The notes below the pieces were generated by a model. That model was not told the DNA's origin. It made no database searches and saw only the letters and a program-made list of their open reading frames with translations. A stretch of DNA of 64,000 bases from an uncultured Pelagibacteraceae bacterium (GTDB taxonomy: Bacteria > Pseudomonadota > Alphaproteobacteria > Pelagibacterales > Pelagibacteraceae): contig CACLKP010000001.1 in the NCBI GenBank assembly GCA_902607585.1, positions 38,896 to 102,895 on the forward strand. Direction: 5' to 3'. Below are positions 56,107 to 64,000 of this stretch, piece by piece. Positions within the stretch are counted from its first letter, which is position 1. Each line of letters starts with the position of its first letter. The position numbers were made by a program, and so were the translations under genes.

Positions 56107-56903
56107 TATTCTGATCCATTTCTAATCTTAGAACCTCTACCAAGATAGCTTTCGATTACTTGTTCATTATTTTTCACTTCATTGGAAGTTCCCTTAAATA
56201 AAATTGAGCCTTCAGACATCACAATTACAGGATCACAAAGTCTACTTATAAAATCCATATCGTGCTCAATCATGCAAAAAGTGTAACCCTTCTCCTTATT
56301 AAGTCTTAAGATTGCACTTCCAATATCTTTTAATAAAGTCCTATTAACACCAGCACCAACTTCATCTAATAAAACTAATTTAGCATCTACCATCATAGTT
56401 CTACCAAGTTCTAATAATTTTTTTTGCCCTCCGGATAGATTGCCTGCTAATTCTCTAGATAATTGTGTAAGATTTAAAAATTTAATTACCTCAAGAGCTT
56501 TTTGTTTAATTTTTTTTTCCTCTTTATTCACTATGTTTGGATTAAATAATGCATTAGTTAATTTTTCTCCAGATTGATTGCCTGGAACCATCATTAAATT
56601 TTCTAGTACAGTAAGATTAGTAAATTCATGCGCTATTTGAAAAGTTCTAAGTAAACCTTTTGAAAATAATTCATAAGATGGTATTCCAGTAATGTCTTCT
56701 CCATAAAATAGAACGTTTCCAGTCGTAGGTTTTAAATTCCCTGCAATTAAGTTGAACAAGGTTGTTTTGCCTGAACCATTAGGACCAATTACTCCAGTGA
56801 TGGAGCCTCTTTTAATTTTTAATGAACAATTTGATACAGCTGCTAAACCTCCAAAATATTTGGAAAGCTTATCTACTTGTAAAATAATTGGATCTTGTTG
56901 CAT
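56106..56903 (-). CDS. livG: ABC transporter ATP-binding protein LivG
   Basis: GPNGSGKTTLFNLIAG, LSGGQKKLLELGRTMM, LDEVGAGVN, MIEHDMDFI. Confidence 0.92.
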   Translation of the reverse strand: MQQDPIILQVDKLSKYFGGLAAVSNCSLKIKRGSITGVIGPNGSGKTTLFNLIAGNLKPTTGNVLFYGEDITGIPSYELFSKGLLRTFQIAHEFTNLTVLENLMMVPGNQSGEKLTNALFNPNIVNKEEKKIKQKALEVIKFLNLTQLSRELAGNLSGGQKKLLELGRTMMVDAKLVLLDEVGAGVNRTLLKDIGSAILRLNKEKGYTFCMIEHDMDFISRLCDPVIVMSEGSILFKGTSNEVKNNEQVIESYLGRGSKIRNGSE

Positions 56904-56909
56904 AAAAAA

Positions 56910-57680
56910 CTACACTTTGCTTAGCCGTTTAAGGATACTATTAAGAGATTTCTCTAACGATTTATAAAAACCTGACCTTTTAAGTTCTTTAACACCGAGC
57001 TCGTTAAGTCCTCCCGGTGTTTGTGATTCAGCAACTAAATACTTTAAATGTTTTTGTGAATTTATTACCGAGTCTTGAGATAAAGCTACAAATAACGAAG
57101 TGATGTATTTTTGGGCCTCATTTCTTTTAATTCCTCTCTTAACTAACCAATTGGCCAAAACTTTTAGTATTTCATAAAAAGGTGCCATCATGCCTGATAT
57201 TGCCCAAAAATTCTTTGATGATCTTTCACTTTTAATTTCAACGGTTGTTCCAATTTTATTAAAAAAAAATTTTACTTGCTTGTCTGGTGGACAAATAGGC
57301 ACCGGTCCCTTCCCCAACGAAATTGGTGGCAACGGTATAGCTCTAACAATTTTTGTTTTTTTTTTAACTATTTTTTTCAATTGAGCCAAACTAATTGTAG
57401 AAATAAAACTAATAATCTTTTGGTTAGATCTAAAATTTAATTTCGGTAATATTTTTTTACCCACTTTTGGAGTTACAGCTAAAAATACCCAATTACATTT
57501 GTCAACAATTTCTTGATTAGTTTTTGCAATACTAACTTTTCTAAATCTTTTTTTTAATTTTTGAGATATATGCTTATTTCTTCGTGATATAATAATTTTT
57601 TTAAAGTAAATTTTGGATGTGCATATTCCTGTAATTACAGATGAAGCAATTTTTCCAGTTCCAATAAATCCTAATTTCAT
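56910..57680 (-). CDS. proC: Pyrroline-5-carboxylate reductase family protein
   Basis: MKLGFIGTGKIASSVITGI, VRAIPLPPISLGKGP, AESQTPGGLNELGVKEL; start corrected to 57680. Confidence 0.82.
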   Translation of the reverse strand: MKLGFIGTGKIASSVITGICTSKIYFKKIIISRRNKHISQKLKKRFRKVSIAKTNQEIVDKCNWVFLAVTPKVGKKILPKLNFRSNQKIISFISTISLAQLKKIVKKKTKIVRAIPLPPISLGKGPVPICPPDKQVKFFFNKIGTTVEIKSERSSKNFWAISGMMAPFYEILKVLANWLVKRGIKRNEAQKYITSLFVALSQDSVINSQKHLKYLVAESQTPGGLNELGVKELKRSGFYKSLEKSLNSILKRLSKV

Positions 57681-57768
57681 AATAAAATTTTGACTCAGAT
57701 TAAAGGTCAAAAGAAGAGAATGCAAAAATAATTGCAATAATTCATTTAATTACCATATAATAAGGCAT

Positions 57769-58023
57769 ATGAAAAAAGTAGTAATTTACACCGGTGATTT
57801 ATGCATACATTGTGATTGGGCAATAAAACTCTTGAAAAGAAAAAATATTGAATTTACAGAATATAACGTTGCTAAAGATATAACAAAAAGAGAAGAAATG
57901 TTTAAAAAATCAAATGGAGCTAGAACCGTTCCTCAGATATTCATTGGTGAACATCACGTGGGTGGAAATGCTGAATTACAAACTCTTGATAAAGAAGGTA
58001 AACTTATTTCACTCTTGGGATAA
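57769..58023 (+). CDS. grxC: Glutaredoxin 3
   Basis: VVIYTGDLCIHCDWAIKLLKRKNIEFTEYNV, TVPQIFIGEHHVGGNAEL. Confidence 0.9.
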   Translation: MKKVVIYTGDLCIHCDWAIKLLKRKNIEFTEYNVAKDITKREEMFKKSNGARTVPQIFIGEHHVGGNAELQTLDKEGKLISLLG

Positions 58024-58369
58024 AAACTAAACATAGACCATTATTGCAATATCTTTTACCTGTAGGTTTTGGCCCATCATCAAAAATATGCCCGTGATGA
58101 CCGCCACATTTTTTACAATGATATTCTGTTCTGGGAGAACCAATTAAAGTATCAATTTTGGTTTCGAATACATCGGGTAATGCTTCAAAAAAAGAGGGCC
58201 ATCCACTTCCACTTTCATATTTTTTATTTGATTCAAAAAGTTTAGTTCCACATCCAACACAATAATAATCCCCTTCTCTTTTTTCATAATTTAAAGGACT
58301 AGTTCCGGGAGACTCCGTTCCCTCCTCTAGTAAAATATGTTTTTGCTCTGCAGTTAAATTCTTAGTCAT
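58004..58369 (-). CDS. msrB: Peptide-methionine (R)-S-oxide reductase MsrB
   Basis: CVGCGTKLFESNKKYESGSGWPSF, CKKCGGHHGHIFDDGPKPTGKRYCNNGLCL. Confidence 0.95.
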   Translation of the reverse strand: MTKNLTAEQKHILLEEGTESPGTSPLNYEKREGDYYCVGCGTKLFESNKKYESGSGWPSFFEALPDVFETKIDTLIGSPRTEYHCKKCGGHHGHIFDDGPKPTGKRYCNNGLCLVFIPRVK

Positions 58370-59261
58370 GTTTGACTTTCTTTGATGATAAAACTATTCC
58401 TGCAATAATTAGTGTGGCCCCGATTAAATGAAAGTCCATAAATTTCTCATTAAATATTATTACTGCCATTACTGTACTAAAAATTGGCATTAAATGTAAA
58501 AATATTCCTGACCTGTTAGAACCTATTATAGAAATTCCTTTAATCCAGAAAAAAAAGGATGCTAATCCTGGAAAAAGCACAACATAGCTTAACGTTAATA
58601 CAAAAGGTAAATTAACATTTAATTTATATCCTAACGCCATTTCGATTAAATAAGCTGGCAACAATAATATTAGCCCCGCAGTTATAATTGTTTGTAAAAA
58701 AGATATATGTGTGAGATCAAATTTTTTCTTTTTTAATAGTGCGGAATACATAGCCCAAGAAAACATAGCAACTACCATCCATAAGTCACCCTTATTAAAA
58801 TTCAAACTAAATAATTTTCCTAGATCTGCTTTTGTCACTATTACAGCAACACCAAGCAATGAAAAAATTACACCTGATATTTGATAAAAATTTGTCTTTT
58901 CGATTTTAAGGATCCAGCAAAAAAAAATTATCATTACCGGAATAGTTGAAATCATCAAAACTCCACTAATTACTTGAGTAAAATTTAATGAATAATAAAC
59001 AATTGAATTAAATACAGTAATGCTTGTGATTCCTAAAACTAAGATTAATTTTATATTCTTCAATATATAATTTTTTTTCTGAAAAATTTCTCTAAGAGTA
59101 AATGGTGCTAATATTAACCAAGCAAAAGTCCATCTATAAAAATTTAATGTAAAAGGCGGAATTTCAAATAAACTTGCTGCTTTTCCTACAATAAAATTAC
59201 CCGACCAAAATAGGGTTGCCAGTATAAGAAAAATATAGGCAGTTTTATTTCTTGAAATCAA
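58362..59261 (-). CDS. DMT superfamily transporter (EamA)
   Basis: TLFWSGNFIVGKAASLFEIPPFTLNFYRW; 10 TM pattern. Confidence 0.88.
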   Translation of the reverse strand: MISRNKTAYIFLILATLFWSGNFIVGKAASLFEIPPFTLNFYRWTFAWLILAPFTLREIFQKKNYILKNIKLILVLGITSITVFNSIVYYSLNFTQVISGVLMISTIPVMIIFFCWILKIEKTNFYQISGVIFSLLGVAVIVTKADLGKLFSLNFNKGDLWMVVAMFSWAMYSALLKKKKFDLTHISFLQTIITAGLILLLPAYLIEMALGYKLNVNLPFVLTLSYVVLFPGLASFFFWIKGISIIGSNRSGIFLHLMPIFSTVMAVIIFNEKFMDFHLIGATLIIAGIVLSSKKVKHD

Positions 59262-59269
59262 AATAATAC

Positions 59270-60526
59270 CTAACTAAATCTTAATGATTTATATGGAGAT
59301 AAGTTTAAATTTGTATTTTCTCCCGCAATCATCCCAGCAATAATTTTTCCGGAAATGGCGCCCAGAGTCCACCCTAAATGATGATGGCCAAAAGAATAAA
59401 ATAGGTTTTTGTAATTTTTGGAAGGACCTATTACGGGTAAAAAATCTGGCAAAGTTGGTCTAAAACCTAGCCATTCATCATGATGATCGGTCAATTCTGG
59501 AAAGAGATACTTTGCATTATTTACAAGGTTTAAAACTCTTTTTTTACTTATAGGATTATTTAAACCTCCAAACTCAACTGTTCCTACCACTCTTAATCCT
59601 TGTTCCATTGGAGTAATTCCAAAACCTTTGTTTAAAAATATTACGGGTCTTGAAAGCAAATGATCGTGACCTCTAAAATGAACGTGATAACCCCTCTCAG
59701 TATCTAATGGAATTTTTTCATTTACTTGATCGGTTAATTTTTTCGAAAAAGCTCCACAAGCAATAACGGCTTTATCAAAAGTATATAAATTTAAGTCAGT
59801 TTTTATTACTGGTTTATTATCGGATGTGAAACTAATTGATTGAGCATTTTGTCGCTTAAAATGTCCACCTCTTTTTAAAAACAGATCAAATAACTTTAAT
59901 AAAATCTTCTTGGGGTTTCTTGTGTGCCGAGCATTAGGATACAAAACTCCAGCATGGTAAATTTTTCTAATGTGCGGTTCAAGGTCGTGTATTTCATGCC
60001 GGGTCAATAATTGTTGTTTCACTCCTAACTCATTTCTTATATTAATTTCTAGTTCTCTACTTTTTAAATCATTTTTAGTCCAAAAATAAATTATACCATT
60101 ACTTTCCACTAATCCTGAAATATCAATATCACTAAAAAGTTCGTCGTAAGCAGGTAATGCTAAATTCAAAATTTGATGCATATACTTTGCTGTGTGCATC
60201 ATATTTTTTTTATTACAATTTTTTACAAATTTTAGAAACCATGGAAGCATCTTGTATACATAATTCCACTTTAGGGCTAACGGACCTGTCGAACTAAATA
60301 ACATTGAAGGCACATCAACTAATATGTCCGATCTATTAATTGGCACTGATGCATAAGGCGAAAAGTGGCCAGCATTGCCTGTGGAAGCAGAGTCTTTACC
60401 TGGATCATCACGGTCTATGAGTGTTACTTTAAAGCCCTTCTTAATTAAACAAAGCGAAATACACACACCTTGTATCCCAGCTCCAATAACTCCAACTGAA
60501 GATTTAAACTTAGCATCTCCGCTCAT
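59270..60526 (-). CDS. FAD-dependent D-amino acid dehydrogenase-like oxidoreductase (DadA family)
   Basis: VGVIGAGIQGVCISLCLIKKG, STGNAGHFSPYASVPI, WLGFRPTLPDFLPVIGPS, GHHHLGWTLGAISGKI. Confidence 0.87.
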   Translation of the reverse strand: MSGDAKFKSSVGVIGAGIQGVCISLCLIKKGFKVTLIDRDDPGKDSASTGNAGHFSPYASVPINRSDILVDVPSMLFSSTGPLALKWNYVYKMLPWFLKFVKNCNKKNMMHTAKYMHQILNLALPAYDELFSDIDISGLVESNGIIYFWTKNDLKSRELEINIRNELGVKQQLLTRHEIHDLEPHIRKIYHAGVLYPNARHTRNPKKILLKLFDLFLKRGGHFKRQNAQSISFTSDNKPVIKTDLNLYTFDKAVIACGAFSKKLTDQVNEKIPLDTERGYHVHFRGHDHLLSRPVIFLNKGFGITPMEQGLRVVGTVEFGGLNNPISKKRVLNLVNNAKYLFPELTDHHDEWLGFRPTLPDFLPVIGPSKNYKNLFYSFGHHHLGWTLGAISGKIIAGMIAGENTNLNLSPYKSLRFS

Positions 60527-60574
60527 AATATCTTCCGTTATATCTTATTTTAAATTTAAATATGAAGTGACAAG

Positions 60575-61042
60575 TTATACAGCTTTTTTTTGCTGTACAA
60601 CATGGATGGGTTTGGGGCTTTTTATTGATTGTTCTCTTTCAACGATTTCCTCAATTGCAATATCTTCCTCACTATTTGATTTTCCATTGTTTGCTCTCTT
60701 GATGTAGCCGTCGATGTCTGCACCTTCTTCTGTTTTCAATGTATTTTTGAAAAAAATATCGCCTTTGATTACAGCTGTTTTTCCAACTATTACCGTATCA
60801 GCTGCAATCTTTCCTTCAATATGTCCGTTGATTTCTATAGTTGAGGCTTCTATTGAGCCTCTTATTGATCCGGTTTCTTTTACAGTTATTTCTGAAACAA
60901 ATATGTTACCATTTATCAAACCCGCAACATCTATCGACCCCGAAGTTCTCAAATCACCTTCTAACTGCATCGTCTCGCCGACATGTGAGCGACCACTGTG
61001 ATTTATTTTTTCTGCTTCAACGTTCCGCAAAGATTTAAACAT
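60575..61042 (-). CDS. Bactofilin family (polymer-forming cytoskeletal) protein
   Basis: Beta-helix repeat pattern: LRTSGSIDVAGLINGNIFVSEITVKETGSIRGSIEASTIEINGHIEGKIAADTVIVGKTAVIKGDI. Confidence 0.92.
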   Translation of the reverse strand: MFKSLRNVEAEKINHSGRSHVGETMQLEGDLRTSGSIDVAGLINGNIFVSEITVKETGSIRGSIEASTIEINGHIEGKIAADTVIVGKTAVIKGDIFFKNTLKTEEGADIDGYIKRANNGKSNSEEDIAIEEIVEREQSIKSPKPIHVVQQKKAV

Positions 61043-61164
61043 TCGTTTGATTTAAGCACAAAAAATCTATTTTTAAAAACTAAAAAACACAATAATTTTG
61101 AGTAAATAATACAATCCTAGGTTGTTATCTACCACTTTCACTTTTCGTCTTTATTTCTCTCGAG

Positions 61165-62289
61165 CTAAGTCAGATCATCTTGATTATGAATTTTACAGCT
61201 CATTACAATTCCTAAACCAATCATTATTGAAAGCATAGAAGAGCCACCATAGGACATAATCGGAAGAGGTGCGCCCACAATAGGTACCAACCCTAATACC
61301 ATTGCCATATTGACTGTAACATAAACAAAAAATGCAGCCGCAAAACCAAAGCAAAATAATTTTGCAAAATTGTTCTTAGACTGATTGCCTATTGCAGCAA
61401 TTCTATAAATAACCAGCGCGTAAATTAATAATAAAATAAGAGATCCAACAAAACCGAATTCTTCCGAAAATAAAGTAAATATAAAATCTGTATGTTTTTC
61501 CGGTAAATAATCCAAATAGCTCTGGCTTCCCTGCAAAAAACCTTTTCCAAAAATTCCACCCGACCCTAAAGCAATTTTTGACTGAATAATTTGATAACCA
61601 GCTCCAAGAGGATCTCTTTCTGGGTTAAAAAAAGTTAAGATTCTTGATTTTTGATAAGGTTTTAAAAATGATATACCAACTGGGATTAAGCAAATTAAAA
61701 CAATAAATGAATAAAAAAAATATTTTATTCTAAAACCAGTTAACCAAATTACGATAATCCCACTAATTGCGATTAATACAGCAGTTCCTAGATCTGGTTG
61801 TATTACAACTAAAAAGACTGGAATCATTAAGCTAAATAAAGGTATAAAAATATGCTTTATGTTATTAACATTTTGTGATGGAATTTTATAATAATATCTC
61901 GCTAAAAAAATAATTAAGGAAACTTTCATTAACTCAGAAGGTTGCAGATTAATAAAAAATAAACTTATCCAACGTTTTGAACCTGAAGCAGTAATACCAA
62001 ATGAATCGACAGCAAATAATAAGATTAACACTATAAAATAAAATAAATAAGCAGATTTATACCAAAACTGAATTCTGAAAAAAGAAATGATAATAAAAAG
62101 TAAAAAGAAAATACTAAATCGATATAGATGACTTTGGGTATGATAGGAAAAATTACCTCTTTCAGATGAATACATTGCAAAAAGACTTATTATTCCCAAT
62201 AATAAAATTAGAAAACATAGTGTAAAATCAAAAGCAAATATTTTGTCTTTTAAACTTAAATTGACTTTTTGAAAATAATTTCTTGTCAT
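61165..62289 (-). CDS. rodA: Rod shape-determining protein RodA (SEDS)
   Basis: GSKRWISLFFINLQPSELMKVSLI, VVIQPDLGTAVLI, LPEKHTDFIFTLFSEEFGFVGS. Confidence 0.95.
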   Translation of the reverse strand: MTRNYFQKVNLSLKDKIFAFDFTLCFLILLLGIISLFAMYSSERGNFSYHTQSHLYRFSIFFLLFIIISFFRIQFWYKSAYLFYFIVLILLFAVDSFGITASGSKRWISLFFINLQPSELMKVSLIIFLARYYYKIPSQNVNNIKHIFIPLFSLMIPVFLVVIQPDLGTAVLIAISGIIVIWLTGFRIKYFFYSFIVLICLIPVGISFLKPYQKSRILTFFNPERDPLGAGYQIIQSKIALGSGGIFGKGFLQGSQSYLDYLPEKHTDFIFTLFSEEFGFVGSLILLLIYALVIYRIAAIGNQSKNNFAKLFCFGFAAAFFVYVTVNMAMVLGLVPIVGAPLPIMSYGGSSMLSIMIGLGIVMSCKIHNQDDLT

Positions 62290-62292
62290 TAA

Positions 62293-64000
62293 TTATGCCT
62301 CTTGAAATAAATCTAACTGATATTTTTTTCTTAATTGATGTCTTTCTAAAACTTTTTTTATTACTTTTTTTGCAATAGGAGCTGCTCCTGAACTTCCAGT
62401 CCCCCCATGTTCCATAACAACACTAATTGCATATCTTGGGTTTTTGTAAGGCGCAAATGCAAGGAAGAGTGCGTGATCTCTTTTTTTATAAGGTAAATCT
62501 TTTTGCTTTAATTTTAATTCTCTTTCTTCTGCTGTAATGGTTCGTGTCTGAGATGTACCTGTTTTCCCTGCATATACATATTCCTTGGTTAACCTCGATC
62601 TATAAGAGGTTCCCATAGGTTCATTGGTTGCACCGTACAAAGCGTCCAAAACAAAATTAATATTTTCTTTATTTCTAAATAATCTTTTTAGATTAGGGCT
62701 ATGTTCATCTAAATTATTATTTCTAAAAGTAAATTCCTCTCTCCAGGCGTCAATAATGGGTTGAACAGCATATCTGTCATCAATTATTCTGGGTTTAATT
62801 TCATATCCTCCGTTAGCTAGTTGAGCAATCATTAAGCACAATTGTAGGGGAGTGGTTTGAAAATAACCTTGGCCAATTCCTGTAATCAAAGTTTCTCCCA
62901 AAACCCATCCTTTTCCAATATTTTTTTTTTTCCATTCTGTGTTTGGTACTACCCCTGATCTTTCTTCATTAAAAGAGCCCAAAACTTTTTTTCCTAATCC
63001 AAATTCTTTAGCTGTAATCGACATTCTATCAACTCCTAATCTTCGTGAAATTTCGTAGAAGTAAATATCGCAGGATTGTTTTATAGCACTTCTTAAATTC
63101 ATAAACCCATGACCCTTTTCTTTCCAGCAGTGGTATTTCTGACCGTAAAGTTCGATGCTCCCTCTACACTCAACAATGAGCTTAGGATTAGTCACATCAT
63201 TTTCTAAAGCTGATAATGCCACAATAGGTTTAATAGTCGAACCAGGTGGATAAAGTCCGGACATAGGTTTATTGATAAGTGGTTTTTTTTCATTCTTAAT
63301 TAAGGCCTGCCAATCTTCTTCGCTTATACCATGCACAAATTTATTTGGATTAAATGTTGGACACGATACCACGGCAACTATATCTCCAGTATATATATCC
63401 ATTACACAAACTGATCCGCTTTTATCTTTGATCAGTTCACTTGTAAATTTTTGAATCTCTTGATCTATCGTTATCCTAAAATTCTCACCCTCAATTCCTT
63501 TAACAAGTTTTAGTTCTTTAATTCTTTTTCCAAAAGCATTAACTTCGAATCTTTGGATTCCTGGTCTTCCAATAATTTCATTGTTTAATAATTTTTCTAA
63601 ACCATTTTTTCCAGTCTTTAGTCCAGGAACATTAATTTCTCTTAGTAATGCACTGTTTTCTAGATCTCTCACGCTAGTATCTGAAACATATCCCACAATA
63701 TGCGATGAAGAGCCATCCTCGGAATATTTTCTAGCTAAAGCAACCACTGGTTTTACTCCTTGCATGTCATATAAAAAAAGATTGAGTTTAGAAAATTCAG
63801 ACCAAGATAAATTATCTGAGACTATAACCGTTTCCCAAGGTTTACGTTTTTTTATTCTTTTTATTAAATTACTTCTTTTTCTAGCATTAAAATCAATCAT
63901 TTTTGATAATTTGAAAAATAACTCTTCCATATTAGGGACGTCCTCTGGAATCATGTGCAATTGAAAAGTCTGTCTATTATCAGCAATTTTTTCACCGAAA
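62293..64000 (-). CDS. mrdA: Penicillin-binding protein 2 (5' end beyond window)
   Basis: GLYPPGSTIKPIVAL (SxxK), KTGTSQ; frame stays open through 63961-64000 (...FGEKIADNRQTFQLHMIPED), so the TTG at 63960 is not the true start. Confidence 0.93.
   Translation of the reverse strand, partial: FGEKIADNRQTFQLHMIPEDVPNMEELFFKLSKMIDFNARKRSNLIKRIKKRKPWETVIVSDNLSWSEFSKLNLFLYDMQGVKPVVALARKYSEDGSSSHIVGYVSDTSVRDLENSALLREINVPGLKTGKNGLEKLLNNEIIGRPGIQRFEVNAFGKRIKELKLVKGIEGENFRITIDQEIQKFTSELIKDKSGSVCVMDIYTGDIVAVVSCPTFNPNKFVHGISEEDWQALIKNEKKPLINKPMSGLYPPGSTIKPIVALSALENDVTNPKLIVECRGSIELYGQKYHCWKEKGHGFMNLRSAIKQSCDIYFYEISRRLGVDRMSITAKEFGLGKKVLGSFNEERSGVVPNTEWKKKNIGKGWVLGETLITGIGQGYFQTTPLQLCLMIAQLANGGYEIKPRIIDDRYAVQPIIDAWREEFTFRNNNLDEHSPNLKRLFRNKENINFVLDALYGATNEPMGTSYRSRLTKEYVYAGKTGTSQTRTITAEERELKLKQKDLPYKKRDHALFLAFAPYKNPRYAISVVMEHGGTGSSGAAPIAKKVIKKVLERHQLRKKYQLDLFQEA

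Noticed and set aside
60714-61038. Plus-strand ORFs 60714..61001 and 60841..61038
   Set aside because: Antisense to the bactofilin beta-helix repeats; repeat-like composition explains the open frames.
1-64000. CRISPR arrays, tRNA/rRNA genes, IS elements or prophage
   Set aside because: Reading the intergenic gaps, I found no regularly spaced repeats, tRNA-like cloverleafs, transposases or phage genes.

Overview
AT-rich window from what looks like a streamlined marine alphaproteobacterium (Pelagibacterales-like; taxon inferred from gene content, gene density and base composition only). Main blocks, left to right: (1) a molybdenum-cofactor operon on the minus strand (moaE partial, moaD, moaA, moeA, moaC, mobA), divergent from an NAD-type formate dehydrogenase operon (IscU/NifU-like protein, HPP membrane protein, fdhD, fused NuoE/NuoF-like subunit, 931-aa Mo catalytic subunit). 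(2) A TspO / SDR / DUF3833 / Cfa / DUF1365 / FAD-oxidoreductase region resembling lipid-modification and photooxidative-stress clusters. (3) pxpABC (5-oxoprolinase). (4) prpD-like and acnA. (5) A nitrogen-compound catabolism block: creatinase, EutA-like protein, DoeA-like ectoine hydrolase, a PotABCD-type ABC transporter and an agmatinase-family ureohydrolase. (6) A divergent, unassigned catabolic operon: LLM flavin monooxygenase, ThDP enzyme, DUF1185, alpha/beta hydrolase and ALDH, followed by a Liv-type binding protein and an NCS2 permease. (7) Split ccm cytochrome c maturation genes. (8) A protein with two similar HTH-like segments. (9) livFGHM, and (10) a bactofilin / rodA / PBP2 cell-shape region. 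Two genes, moaC and the NuoE/NuoF-like FDH subunit, are frame-disrupted, and both lie in the Moco/FDH module. I saw no tRNA, rRNA, CRISPR array or mobile element. All family calls come from reading motifs by eye; no database search was run.
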